From assembly GCA_910890315.1 (NCBI GenBank), contig CAJVGD010000002.1, forward strand, positions 868,001 through 932,000: a stretch of DNA of 64,000 nt, written 5' to 3'. Each line of letters starts with the position of its first letter. Position 1 is the first letter of the stretch. The position numbers and the translations under genes are program-made. The stretch is from Serendipita indica DSM 11827 (taxonomy: Eukaryota > Basidiomycota > Agaricomycetes > Sebacinales > Serendipitaceae). This document shows positions 45,368 to 56,141 of the stretch, piece after piece. The notes under the pieces were generated by a model. That model was not told the DNA's origin. It did no database searches and worked only from the letters and a program-made list of their open reading frames with translations.

Positions 45368-47411
45368 CTAGGGTATTCTGAAGAATACAATCCCTGCTCT
45401 CTCGCTATCAATCTCCTTCTTCACTTTGGCATTCGTACCACTCCGGACAGCACCAGCAAGCACCAGCTCTAGGCCGATACTGACGGCCTTTTGCTTGCTG
45501 ATTCCTTGTTCGGCGTAAAGAGGAGGAAGTTCGAGGCGTTCCTCATCCACGCAAAACTCCATGTATGTGTTCAACGCTCGAAGAGTGGATTGGAATGCCG
45601 GACCATCCACGCCACCTTTGAGACCTTGCAGGGTCTTTAGCGTCACTGCATGCCAGGCAATCAAAGGACAGCCTAGTTTGATTGGAACTACGAGTGCCGG
45701 ACACCCGTTGAGGAGCGTGTAATTGATTACTGATTCACCCGGTCTCTGAGATGATGTCCAAACGCCAGCTCTATGAGGAGATATTGCAAGGACAAGGACG
45801 ACCATGCGACGATTGGGGGGCATTGGTGGGACATTGGGAGCTACAGAATCCTCTTTTGCCTGCGAATCTGGTTTGGTTTTGATCCACTGATTGATCTGAT
45901 CTTGCACTCTGTCGATCATGGTGGTGGGTCCTTGGGCAGCAGCAGCAGGAGGCGGGCTAAGAGTCTGATGCACGGGAGCGTCAGTAGGATGCGCTCCGAC
46001 AGTGTCATGGCCGGGGGGTGGATGAGATGGCGGGGGATATTTGGTATCAGTCGATGCCGAGTTGGCCGGAGCTGGCTCAGAGACATGGCTTGTGTTCAGG
46101 GATTCCTTTGAAGCCACTTTTTTGTGACCAAAAAGTTGGGACAGTCGATCGAACCCCTTTGGAGAGGGTGGCCTTGCTTCTGCCTCGAGTTTCTGAGCGG
46201 CCTCAGGTGTCAGACCAGGTTCTGACGGTGTTGCTTTGCCGAAATTAAGAGCAGAAATAGCTTTCTGGAAGAGACTTGGGTCGTTGGTTTCTTCGACTGG
46301 TGCTGGCTCAGGTGCAAGTGCAACGACGTTCTCGCTATGCTTGAGGAGCGTTGATCCGATCGCATAATCTCCCCTCAGCCATGGGCCATGCATGAAAACA
46401 ACGTCAGGTACCTGCAGACTCCCTGAGCGGCTGCGAGAGTAACAAGGGGTGGACTGACCATCGTCCTTGGAATCAACGGTCGACGGCAACTGGCGAAAAG
46501 ATATGGACTGAACCATCCTTTCTCAATCGAGAAATAGTCCATTATACCGCTAAAGAGGGAATTGTCGGAGGCATTTGAATCTGGCGCTCGGAAGAAACCG
46601 AGAGACGCGTCGGTGACAATGTGCTTGAAGGTGAGGGTAATGAGGAGCTTCTTTATATCTGTCGTCTCAAGCTTTCCAGAGTGCTTCGGGATAAGAAGGT
46701 CTGTCGGTTTATTTATCAAAAGATGGTTTGCCACCTTGATAGAATCGAGGTCAATCACTGGAATAAATGAGGAATGTGGCATACCGTCCCTGTGGCTTCA
46801 TGAGCGGCTAACACCCCAAGTTCAACAACGATTGAACTTCCAAACGATTCCACAACGACACCACCGGCAGTGCCCATCAAAGGTGTTGCGACGATGGCTG
46901 CACCGCCCTGGGACCATGATCAAACAAAAAGAATAAGTTCACATTAATACTCGTACCGTAGCGGCCACAACGGAGTGAATCTGATGGACGTTAGATCAGT
47001 GTTTTGGCTTGAGGGTCAGAGGGCAACTTACAACCACGTCCCGAAACCTATAGCTTATGAGTCTGTGATCAAGGTAGATATTAGTTTCTTACCGAATGCA
47101 GGGCAGGATCAAGGGGACAGAGTCGCCTAATGAATATAATTTCAGGAGTATGACTTTAGGGAGTGACACGAAAAACATTACCCCATGGGCTCAGACACAC
47201 CACCGTGGTGCCAGTAGCGTACAATGTGTGGGCCACGGCCACGACCTGGTAGCGCGATCAGAAAGTAATGTATAACGAGGTCTGTCTGACTGACGATACG
47301 ACCAGTGAGCGACTGGACAATCTTGCGTACGATCCATGGCTTCTCCTTCTCCTCTTCATTTTGATGAAACGTCGCTGGATCGACGGGCTGCAGAGGGGAT
47401 GAAGTAGACAT
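45368..47411 (-). CDS. Unknown multi-exon protein
   Basis: Start ATG 47411 (MSTSSPLQPVDPATFHQNEE), then several small exons (GDSVPLILPCI, RFRDVV, IHSVVAAT) leading to a Gly-rich hydrophobic part (GGAAIVATPLMGTAGGVVVE, SFGSSIVVELGVLAAHEA), a region LLINKPTDLLIPKHSGKLE, and a Pro-rich segment between about 46450 and 45840. The last exon ends in LELPPLYAEQGISKQKAVSI and stops at 45368. I recognise no domain. The exon chain between 46790 and 47180 is inferred from splice sites that keep the frame open, and the gene might be two. An alternative reading as several short genes is less likely because the frames chain well. Confidence 0.5.
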
Positions 47412-47718
47412 TGGGGGTGGGTGAGAAGAAGATTGCACAGCGTCTAAAAATACATTTCACTTGGGATCTTGGATGTTGATGACGCCATGATAGTGCACAA
47501 ATACAGTAATCGGAGTACTCTTGTGAGTTCACTGGATCGCAAGTTGAATTCCTTCACAGTGCATCGCATCAATCATGTTCAATCATTGGCATTTTGACAT
47601 TCTCAAGAAAGGAATGGTCAACGTAGGGTTCAAGGATGCTGAATGACTGCCCGCCACCAAGCAAATCGTACCTTGAACCAAACCGTACCCGTCCATTTGC
47701 ACAAATCATCACAAAAAC
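47412..47718. promoter_or_regulatory. Divergent promoter of the unknown gene and eIF3g
   Basis: 307 bp between the two start codons. It holds both 5' flanks; nothing else recognised. Confidence 0.45.
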
Positions 47719-48855
47719 ATGCCTGTTGAAATGTTGGGATCCTTTAAACGATCTCTTCGTGTTCTAATTTCTGTTGTAGAGGAAAATCATGGGCTGACGA
47801 CGTCGAGGAGCTCGGTAAGCAAACACTCTATGTTTCAAAGAGGCCGAATCCTAAACTAAACGCTCGCTAGAGGACCAAGGAATCGAAGAAACTGTCGACG
47901 ATGAGGGCGTTCGAACAGTCACTCAGATCACTACAAATGAAGATGGCAAAAAAGTCAAGGTATGATGATCCAAAAGTGATAGACTCAACATATCAAGGCT
48001 AATGTGCGCTTATATGACTAGATTGTGCGAAAATTCCGTCGTGTGGAAAAGCGTACCCTTGTAAACCATCAGGTCGCCGAACGCAAGACATGGGCGAAAT
48101 TTGGCGCAGAGAAAAACTCAAAACCTGGTCCTAACAAAGCTACAACCACCGTCGGTGAAAATGTCACTTTGAAGATTCACCCGGGCTCCAAAGTATGCGT
48201 GCCACTTGATGAACGCGAGTCCTCTTTGCTGAGCAATCTCCAGGCAGCCGAAACCGAGCAACAGGAACAAGTCAAGAACCCACTTGCTGGTAAAAAGGTC
48301 AAATGTAGATTGTGTCAAGGCGAGCACTTCACCACCAAGTGTCCTTACAGAGAGGTGTTGCAATCGGTTGGAATTGAGGGCAAGTGCTCCTGATTTGGAA
48401 TGATAGCAGTGCTCATACAGTACTAGATGTCAACCCCGACGACGTCCCCCCAGCAGGCGCTGCCGCCGCCCAACCCGGTGCAAAATATGTACCACCTCAT
48501 CGAACGGGTGGTGGAGAGTCAATGACACGAACCCGCGACGACCTTCCCACTCTTCGTGTCACCAACGTATCTGAAGATGCGACCGACGATGACCTCAGAG
48601 ATTTGTTCTCGCGATTCGGCCGAGTTCACAGAGTTTACATTGGTCGTGACCGAGAAACGGGTCAAGGAAAGGGATACGCATTCGTCAGCTTTGAGGATAG
48701 GGCGGTCGCGGAACGAGCAATGCAAAAAGTTCATGGAATGGGCTATGACAACCTCATCCTCAATTGCCAGTGGTCTCGTATGTCTTTATTCCGTCACCTT
48801 TGGCACACTCTTACACTTTACAGAACCAAGGGAAGCTCGTCCAGCCCCTGCGTAA
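47719..48855 (+). CDS. TIF35: Translation initiation factor eIF3 subunit g
   Basis: Cytosolic subunit of eIF3, involved in scanning and reinitiation. After a short first exon (start about 47719, uncertain) comes KSWADDVEEL, the typical eIF3g N-terminus. Then follow GVRTVTQITTNEDGKKVK, IVRKFRRVEKRTLVNHQVAE, RKTWAKFGAEK, a CCHC zinc knuckle (CRLCQGEHFTTKCPYR), DVNPDDVPPAG and YVPPHRTGGG. A C-terminal RRM shows RNP-like motifs LRVTNVSEDATDDDLRDLF and GKGYAFVSFEDRAVAERAM. The last exon gives QPREARPAPA and stops at 48855. The intron 48380-48426 must use a GC donor (GAGG|GCAAGT) to keep the RRM in frame. The start ATG may lie in an unrecognised upstream exon. Confidence 0.93.
48380..48426 (+). other. 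GC-AG intron in eIF3g
   Basis: 47-nt intron starting GCAAGT and ending CAGTACTAG. Splicing gives GGIEG-DVNPDDV in frame. The GT two bases later would shift out of the RRM frame, and the unspliced sequence has TGA nine bases into the intron. Confidence 0.75.
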
Positions 48856-49056
48856 TGCCACAAGCTTCCGTGCACGTTTGTTTGTCCACTGCTTTGATCT
48901 AGGCATCACTTGTATTTCTTCTGTGAAATATATTTTGAGCAGGATTCTCGGTCCTTTCCTTGTTTTGAGCTCTACAAACCGAGCCGTGCACGTTTGCTCT
49001 CTACCTCGACTAGAACTTCGACTCTGCCATCATCCTTGCGTGGGCAACACACAAGA

Positions 49057-50741
49057 ATGAACCACTTGACTAGTAAATTACTAGGCCTCCTATATATACT
49101 TCCACTTGTCTTTGCTGTTCCAGCCTCCCGTAAGGTGCTCCTTCCCGCGTGACTTCGACGTTGACTGTGGTCAGAGACCCCGCTTTCAGTCGGAATACTC
49201 GACCCGTATCCAGACAAGCCGAAAATTACGTTTAGGGAGGACGGATCGTTCAAAATGTATGCCCTACGATTGGTTCCAAGTCGAGCGATATCTTACACGG
49301 ATTCGCAGCACGGTCCTGAGTGATTTGCACTTTGGAGAGAATCCTTGGGATGACTGGGGTCCTGAACAAGATAGGAAGAGTCTAGTTTTGCTGAGGCGGG
49401 TGTTCAGAGAGGAACAACCTGACTATGTGTGAGTGATATTCTGGGTCTCGCCGCAGTCTAAACGCTTTAAAGTGTTATAAACGGGGACCTTGTTACCGGC
49501 GAGAGTACGTTTCATACCAGTCTGAAAAACTATTGCTCATAGAGCGAAGATACCTTCAAGCACAATGCTACGCTACTCATCGACCAAATAATCGGGCCAA
49601 TAAACGAGGCTGGTATGCCTTTCTCTTCGATTCATGGTGTAAGTTTGACAGTGAGAGTATATACGACAATCTCATATGGCGACAGAATCATGACAACCAG
49701 CGAAACATATCTCACATGCAAGAGATTCAACGAGAGCTCAAAGTCGCCAAAAGGACTTGTATGTTCGGAAGCCCAGCACTTGAGCGAGTCTGAATTGAGA
49801 GTAGACACTAGAGCCGCCCCGAAGGGGATTGGTGGTGAGGGAGGGGAAGGAAATTACTGGGTCCCAGTCAGTACTGCACACGCTTGAAACCCTCTTCTCA
49901 TGCCTGGTTAGATCTACAAATGCACGGATGATCGAGTCCCCGTGCTGATACTCTGGTTCTTTGATTCGCGAGGGGGAGAGTCCCTTGGTGAAAACTCTCG
50001 TCCTGTAGAAGACTGGGTACATCCTTCGGTCGCCAAATGGATAAGGAGTGAAGTAAAAGCTATGAAGGATGCATGGGGGAGCATGGAAAATGTAGGAGCG
50101 CTGGGCTTCGTTCACATCCCACCGTACGTGTTACAGTGTCACGTCTTATGGACTTTTCTCATACCGGCATCAGGTTCTTGGTGCGAAGCTTGCAGGCGAA
50201 CCTAAATAGCACGGTCAGCCCTGGCCTGAATGGTCAGTCAAGTTGTTAAACTTTTTCTAAAGATTGATCGCTTCCAGCTGACCATATGGGCGATGGATCC
50301 TCACAACGTGAAGGGAAGGATCAGGCATTTTGGCACGCTCTCACCACATTTATTCCCAATCTCCAAGCGCTTGTATCGGGACATGGTAAGCAGGCCTATT
50401 TATCAGTGGGATCTAACGTTCCCTATAGATCATGGAAATGAATGGTGCGCTCGTGAACGCAAGAAGGGTGTCGTCTTTTGCTTTGCAAAGCACTCTGGGT
50501 AAGGTTTGTGGTCATAAGATTTCAAAGCTAACACGTTTCCGAAGCCACGGAGGATATGGGAAGCCAGGTATAGTCCACAGCAACCGTCACACTTTGCTGA
50601 CACCACATAGACTGGGGATTCGGCGTCCGCAATGTCGTATTCGAACAGTTTGACACCACGAGCACGTTCAAGACGTGGATACGGATGGAAGACGGCGAGA
50701 AAAAGGCAATTCTTAACATTGACGCAGCGTTCGATCCTTGA
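49057..50741 (+). CDS. Secreted calcineurin-like phosphoesterase (Dcr2/Sia1-like)
   Basis: Metallophosphoesterase with a signal peptide: MNHLTSKLLGLLYILPLVFA. Then PKITFREDGSFKI, TVLSDLHFGENPWDDWGP (first metal motif D-x-H), VVINGDLVTGEN (GD motif), HNATLLIDQIIGPINEAGMP and GNHDNQRNI (third motif). Later exons carry GNYWVPV, ILWFFDSRGGE, VGALGFVHIPP and WGFGVRNVVFEQFDTTST near the C-terminus. Introns are short, and one acceptor (AAG before ATACC) must be chosen so that GDLVTGENTF reads through. The architecture resembles yeast Dcr2 and filamentous-fungal relatives, linked to cell-cycle entry and the unfolded protein response; here the secretory location is inferred only from the signal peptide. 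Confidence 0.86.
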
Positions 50742-50888
50742 AACGGGACTGCATGCTTTGTATTCATACGACTTCTAAAAATCTATCTTCTGGCATACTG
50801 GGACGACACAACAAGCTACTAGTAGGGTAAAGAGACAGGGCATCTAGCGCGGGAAACGACCAATGGGCGGAGTTTTGCTGGTGCAGGC

Positions 50889-53800
50889 TTATTGAACCTT
50901 TGCGATAACACGAGGCTCCATCACATCCTTCATGGAGATGAAGATATCATCGGCCGGATGGCGGTAGAGAGGTGCACGCAGTCTCTTTTGGTCGAGATGG
51001 TGGCCAATGAAACCGATGCTACGGCCGAGAACGAAGAGGCCGTTGAGGGTTCCAATCTTAATGTACTCGTCAGCTTCCTCACGAGTAAAAGCGCCACTGT
51101 CGCGGAGCAAGTCGACAAAGCAGACGGCGATGCACCCATCGACGTTGAGGATGAGCTGGGAACAAAGCTTATGAGCAACATAAACAAGGCAACATGAATT
51201 GCACTGACCGTATCCTTCTTCGCCGTCGTTACCTTCTCGACAGCCAAAGCGTAGTCGAGCAGCGAGTGGCTGGGGAAGTGTTTGCGAACGTACGCCTTGA
51301 CGAGCTCGACACGTTGATCTGGGTTATTGACGCTCTTAATCTTGTGACCGATACCGCTGACTATAAACAACCGTCAGCTGCATCGCCAGATGAGGAAGAG
51401 AAAGTACGTACTAAGCTTGTTGGCTTTTCGCGACTCGTCCACAAACTCGCGAGGCGTCAATCCGACGTCACGGGCATTGGAGAACATTGTCGCAGCCTCA
51501 TCAAGGGCACCACCGAAGCGGCTACCAATGGTCAAGAGACCCGATGCCAACGAAGAGATCAAATCTTTGCCGGCACGCGTGGCGACGATAGTGTTCATCG
51601 CGCCAGACACGGCAGGTCCGTGATCGGCAGTGAGCATGAGGACCATCTCAATGAACTTGGATGCCCACGGTGGGAGACCTACAAAGATTAAGCATAGAGT
51701 CAAATACGAATGCAAGGTACGTACGGCGCTTGAACCAGAGCAAGCTGACGACACCGCCGAGACCAATGTCCTCTCGGAAGACATCCGAAATGGGCATACC
51801 GGCGTACATGAGCTCCTGACCACGTTCGTCGGAAATAGTCGAGATGAATGCAGCTGGCTTGCGGATCATGCCGAGCTCCTGAGCCCACTTGTAGTCCATT
51901 GGAATGACGGGTGGCTCCCGCTCGGGCTTGGGTACAATGGTACCAGCTTGTACGAGCGACTCGTATGTCTCCTTCAACGCGGTTGGGAGGTCCTCAAAGG
52001 TGTCTGGGACGATGAAGCCCGCGGCCTTCATGGCAGCATTCTTTGCGTCGGCCGTCTCAAGATCAGAGTTGGCCATGGAGCCGGCGTGACCAAATTGAAC
52101 CTCGGTGGTGAACATCTTTGCGCAAGTACCAATCGCCCATGCGACAATGGGCTTCTTGATCTGGCCAGTCTTGACAGCTTCGATGACTCGGTACTCCTCG
52201 ATACCGCCGACCTCACCCAAGAGGACGAGCATCTTGCAGTCTGGGTCTGCCTCGTAGCGCAGGAGGTGATCGATGAAAGTTGATCCAGGATAGCGATCAC
52301 CACCGATGGCAATACCCTCGTAGGTACCATTGGTCACGAGCGAGAGAATGTTGTTGAGTTCGTTGGACATGCCTCCAGACTTGGAGACGTATCCGACTGA
52401 ACCGGGCCTGTAGAGCTTCGAGGCGATAATGTTGTCCATCATACTGTAATCGTTTGTTAGAGTCAAACGGTGAGGCTTACAGGTCTACTCACCCTCCAGA
52501 GTTACCGATACGGAAGCAGCCAGGCTTGATTCCACCAACAGTTGCGGGACCAATGATGAGGACACCCTTGTCCTTTGCGAGATGAAGAATCTCACGAGCA
52601 TGACGCTCGGGCACACCCTCGGCAATAAGAGCGATGCTCCTGATCTGAGGGAAGCGCAGGACGTCCAAAGTCGAAGAGTAGACGGAACGTGACGAGGCAA
52701 AGTTGACGATACAGTCAACCTCTGGGTGCTTCTTGACAGCTTCCTCCACCGACGTGTAGACCGGGAGGAGAGTCTCCTTGGTTCCCCAGTAGAACTTTTG
52801 GATATGGTGACCACCAAACGGATAGATCATGGCCGCTACAGATGGCGTATCACGACCGCAGCTGTAGTCAAAGTCGAGCATGCCTTGGATAGCACGAGGC
52901 TGAAGACCATAGACAAACGAGCGCGTTTGCGCATCAAATGGTCTGTAGGCCGGGCGAGTCGACGATGTGGTCTCAAAGTGGACAATCTGGTCGTTTGGCT
53001 GGATGCGTTGGCCATGAGGACCAACAATACCGACTGCCTCTGGCTCCTCGATGGAGCCACGGATGGCTGGTGGTGGGGTACCGGGGGTCGATTGGACGAC
53101 AGAGTAAGTGCCGTTGGATGGTCGCTTAGGCTTGGTGATGCCGAGAGCGAGAGGAACAATGTCGGTGATGTGTGTCTCGGGACCATAGACCTTGATCGGG
53201 ACGCCAAGGGACTCTCCGAGGAGGCGCATGGCCTTGAGACCTTCTTGATAGTTTGGACCACCACGGCGCACAAAAATGCGGACCTTGTGGTTGATGAGAG
53301 GTGCCTTGTACTGGGTCAAGGCGCGGATGATGCCCTTGAAGGTAGCGGCAACGTTGGTAAAGTTGGCGATACCACCACCAATGATGAGGATCTTGCCGTC
53401 AGGGTGAGGAGTGCCACGAGTCATCAAATCAACTATAGTCGTGTCAGTGTGATTGTAAATATAAGAACGATGGACGTACTGAGAGTCTTTGCATATTCGT
53501 AGGTTTGACCTTCGGTGGGAGCACCAGAGTACTCGCCATAGTTTGCAAGCTCGTGAGCAAAGCCGTGAGCAGCAATAGCGTCCGAATAGACGACGGAAGC
53601 ACCTCCACCGGCAACCATGGTCCAAATGCGACCTTCGGCATTGAGGACGGTCAACTTGAGCGAGGCGCCGGTAGAGCCGTCGAGTTTTTGAATGTAGGCC
53701 TCTTCTTTGGTCAAGTCACGACCGAATGGTGCAGGCCACACCATTGGTGGTCCGCGGTCTGCACTGACACCGCCCTTCTTTGCTGCGGTCGTAGCGGCCT

Positions 53801-54940
53801 GATCGTAGACAGTCAAGTCACGAGCAATGGCCCATTTGGGACCGCAAATAAAGTCGGCGGTCTGATCGAGCTTGGCAGCCATATCGAGGTAGTGGATCGT
53901 CGGAGGCTTTCCGTCGACACCGTCGAGGCACACAAGAGGGTTGATCTCAAGGTATGCAAAGTGCAAATCGACATAGACCGAGTAGAGCCGTGTCAAAAAG
54001 TCGACAAGTGTGTCCTGTTTCTCCGCCGGGACATTGGCGAGCAAGCACGATTTTATTTCCTCGCGGCTTGGGAAGGGCTGGTTGACGGCAATCAAGAGTT
54101 TGAGAGCCTTCGCATCGACATCTCCAACTTCGATGCCACCTTCATGTGTGAAGAGGATGTAGTCGCCCTCGCGAGCGGAATTAATGCAGACATAGTACTC
54201 TGTGTTGGATGGATGTGGGAGGAAAGGCTCTACAATAAAGTTTTTAAGCGTTCCCTTTGTCGACTCGACCTGTGGGCGGTGTCAGTACCCTGGACTCGGG
54301 TCACCATAGCGGGGAATTCCAAAGGTGTCCGTCGAACACATGATCGCCGCGCGCACCAATAACATCTCATCGATGTAACGATCGAAGATGGGGCGAATGT
54401 GGCAGCAAGACACGGGGAAAACGCGTCGAAGCCTTACCTGAACCTCCTTGCCGGCTCGTTCAGCGATCCATTGCTTGGCCTGTTCCCAGTCTTTGTTGAG
54501 GAGGAGAAGACCGCTCTTTCCACGGCGCTTGATGAGCTGATCCGGCTTTGCTACGAGCTTGGAGGTGAAGACCCAAGAAGGAAGCTGGGTGTCGGGCGTG
54601 ATGGCACCAGTCTCTGGATCCCACGAGATCTGAGCAACCTTTGGAGACGGATAGACAAAGTCTGAGGAAACGGTTGCAGTCTTGGACACGGCCGGGGCAC
54701 GCTCTAGCCAGTAGGCGAGGAGCAGCTTGGCATCGTACTCATGAATAGCTATGTGTAGTATAATTGTCAGTAAAGACAAGTAAAGAAACGCGAAAATGGG
54801 GGGCGAGGGAGCGCAGGCTAACCTGTTTATCGCGACGAAGAGGGAGTGAGGCGCGTCGCAGACGCAGTAGAAATCAAGATCAGCTTCTGGAGCGCGCTGG
54901 ATGAGCTCGAGAGTGTATAAAACTCGCCTTTTGAGGACAT
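50889..54940 (-). CDS. ACL1: ATP-citrate lyase, single-chain
   Basis: Cytosolic enzyme that converts citrate, CoA and ATP to acetyl-CoA and oxaloacetate, supplying lipid synthesis and acetylation. The N-terminal half has the ATP-grasp/citrate-binding part: [30 protein letters not shown]-type motif ([13 protein letters not shown]), [18 protein letters not shown] and [17 protein letters not shown]. The C-terminal half has the succinyl-CoA synthetase-like and citrate synthase-like modules, with [19 protein letters not shown], the phospho-His segment [30 protein letters not shown] and [20 protein letters not shown]. The stop is at 50889 (...EPRVIAKVQ). Both animal-type halves are fused in one chain, as in basidiomycetes (ascomycetes have two genes). 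Exon 1 is only ATG-TCC-TCA-AAA-G, joined by a 179-nt intron with a GC donor. Confidence 0.96.
54749..54927 (-). other. 179-nt first intron of ATP-citrate lyase with probable GC donor
   Basis: The exon of 13 nt (MSSK + G) must be joined to AIHEYDAK. Phase 1 requires the donor GCGAGT; the GT donors nearby (GTTTTA, GTTAGC) are in the wrong phase and give stops. At 179 nt it is about three times the local norm. Confidence 0.6.
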
Positions 54941-55153
54941 TTTGGAGGATAGACGGTTGAGGTTGGGGATCAAGAGCGGATGAAGATTTGGGACGAGGAG
55001 AGCTTGGGGATATATATGGCCCCCATAAGTCTCTTACGATTCGCTGCTGGTACGATCCTCTTAATTGTCCTTACCATTTTGTTATCCGTCAGTTGTATTT
55101 GCGCCATTAGTCGCTGCGATTGTCCATCTTGCCGTCGCCCCTATTTCCGCACA
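54941..55153. promoter_or_regulatory. Divergent promoter of ATP-citrate lyase and cyanase
   Basis: 213 bp between the two start codons. Contains a TATATATGG run near 55008-55018 that may serve as a core promoter element. Confidence 0.5.
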
Positions 55154-56045
55154 ATGGCGTCGGTCCTCCGTCGCGGACTCAGACACGCCAACAAGTCATT
55201 TAATACATCCATAAACAGTCGTAAATACACGCTACAAGCATCCTCGACCAGCAAAGTGGCCAGTGTCGAGCCGTTGAACAGACTTCCACCGATTCTGGTC
55301 ACGCTGCATGAAGCAAAGGCTAGAAAAGGTATCAAATTTCACTATTGTAGCCACTCTGAGATTTCTGGTCACGCGACCCGATAAAGGCCTCAGCTTTGAC
55401 TCGCTCGCAAAGACTCTGGGTCGCAACGAGATATACGTCGCCTCCATCTTCTACGGACACGCAAAGCCCACTCAAGAGGACATAGTTGTAACCAGCCCAC
55501 GCTCTTCTGGAATGTGGAAAGCCCACCTGACTGCCGAGACAGGCTCTGGCACACGCGCTGGCCGTCGACGAGCGCGCAATAACAGACGAAATCGGTTCAC
55601 ATTGGTGGCCTAATCGTGGCCTTGGAGGTGGAATCCCTTCTGACCCAGGTTTGCCTCATGTTCACCAGGCAGTCGCCTAGCCCCCTTGACGCGATCTACC
55701 CCAGTCATTTATCGGCTATACGAGGGTGTCATCGTGTACGGTCACCCCATCAAGGCCGTCATCCACGAAAAGTTTGGGGATGGGATTATGTCGGTCCTTT
55801 TTTTCGACTGGTTCATGGCCTTGGAACTAAACGTTTTTCGCTTAAGGTCCATGATAGATTGCAAAGTAGGGACATGTTCCTACTACTGGATGTCTGGATG
55901 AATACTTTCTAGGTCAATGTCGATCGCAAACCAGATCCAAAGGGCGATAGGGTGGTCATCACCTTTGAGTGAGCACTCAAAACTGTTGGTACCCTGTTTT
56001 TCTAATTCAACCAGCGGAAAGTTCCTTCCGTATAGCCAGAACTAG
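55154..56045 (+). CDS. CYN1: Cyanase (cyanate hydratase) with N-terminal extension
   Basis: Converts cyanate and bicarbonate to CO2 and carbamate (then ammonia), detoxifying cyanate. The N-terminal helix-turn-helix-like part reads [20 protein letters not shown] and [20 protein letters not shown]. Downstream [36 protein letters not shown] and [20 protein letters not shown] cover the catalytic region, with the conserved Arg in YRLYEG, Glu and the Ser near IMSMI. The C-terminus is [13 protein letters not shown], stop 56045. Five or more exons. The ATG at 55154 gives a 50-residue extension rich in Arg, Ser and Thr before the typical fungal start, plausible as a mitochondrial presequence. Head to head with ATP-citrate lyase. 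Confidence 0.95.
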
Positions 56046-56141
56046 ACTTGGTGAGCCTTTGAATCTCTTTTCTCGACTTGGGCTCAGATCTGTCATGCAG
56101 ATAGACTTGTGTGTATAAACTGTAGTGCCAAATACATAAAC

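Noticed and set aside
52726-53502. 258-residue open frame on + strand
   Set aside because: Antisense to ATP-citrate lyase, which is fully supported on the minus strand.
54980-55384. 134-residue + strand frame starting MKIWDEESLG with a hydrophobic stretch
   Set aside because: It reads into the cyanase first exon in its frame; the ATG at 55154 and the HTH domain exons explain this better. Upstream part overlaps the divergent promoter.
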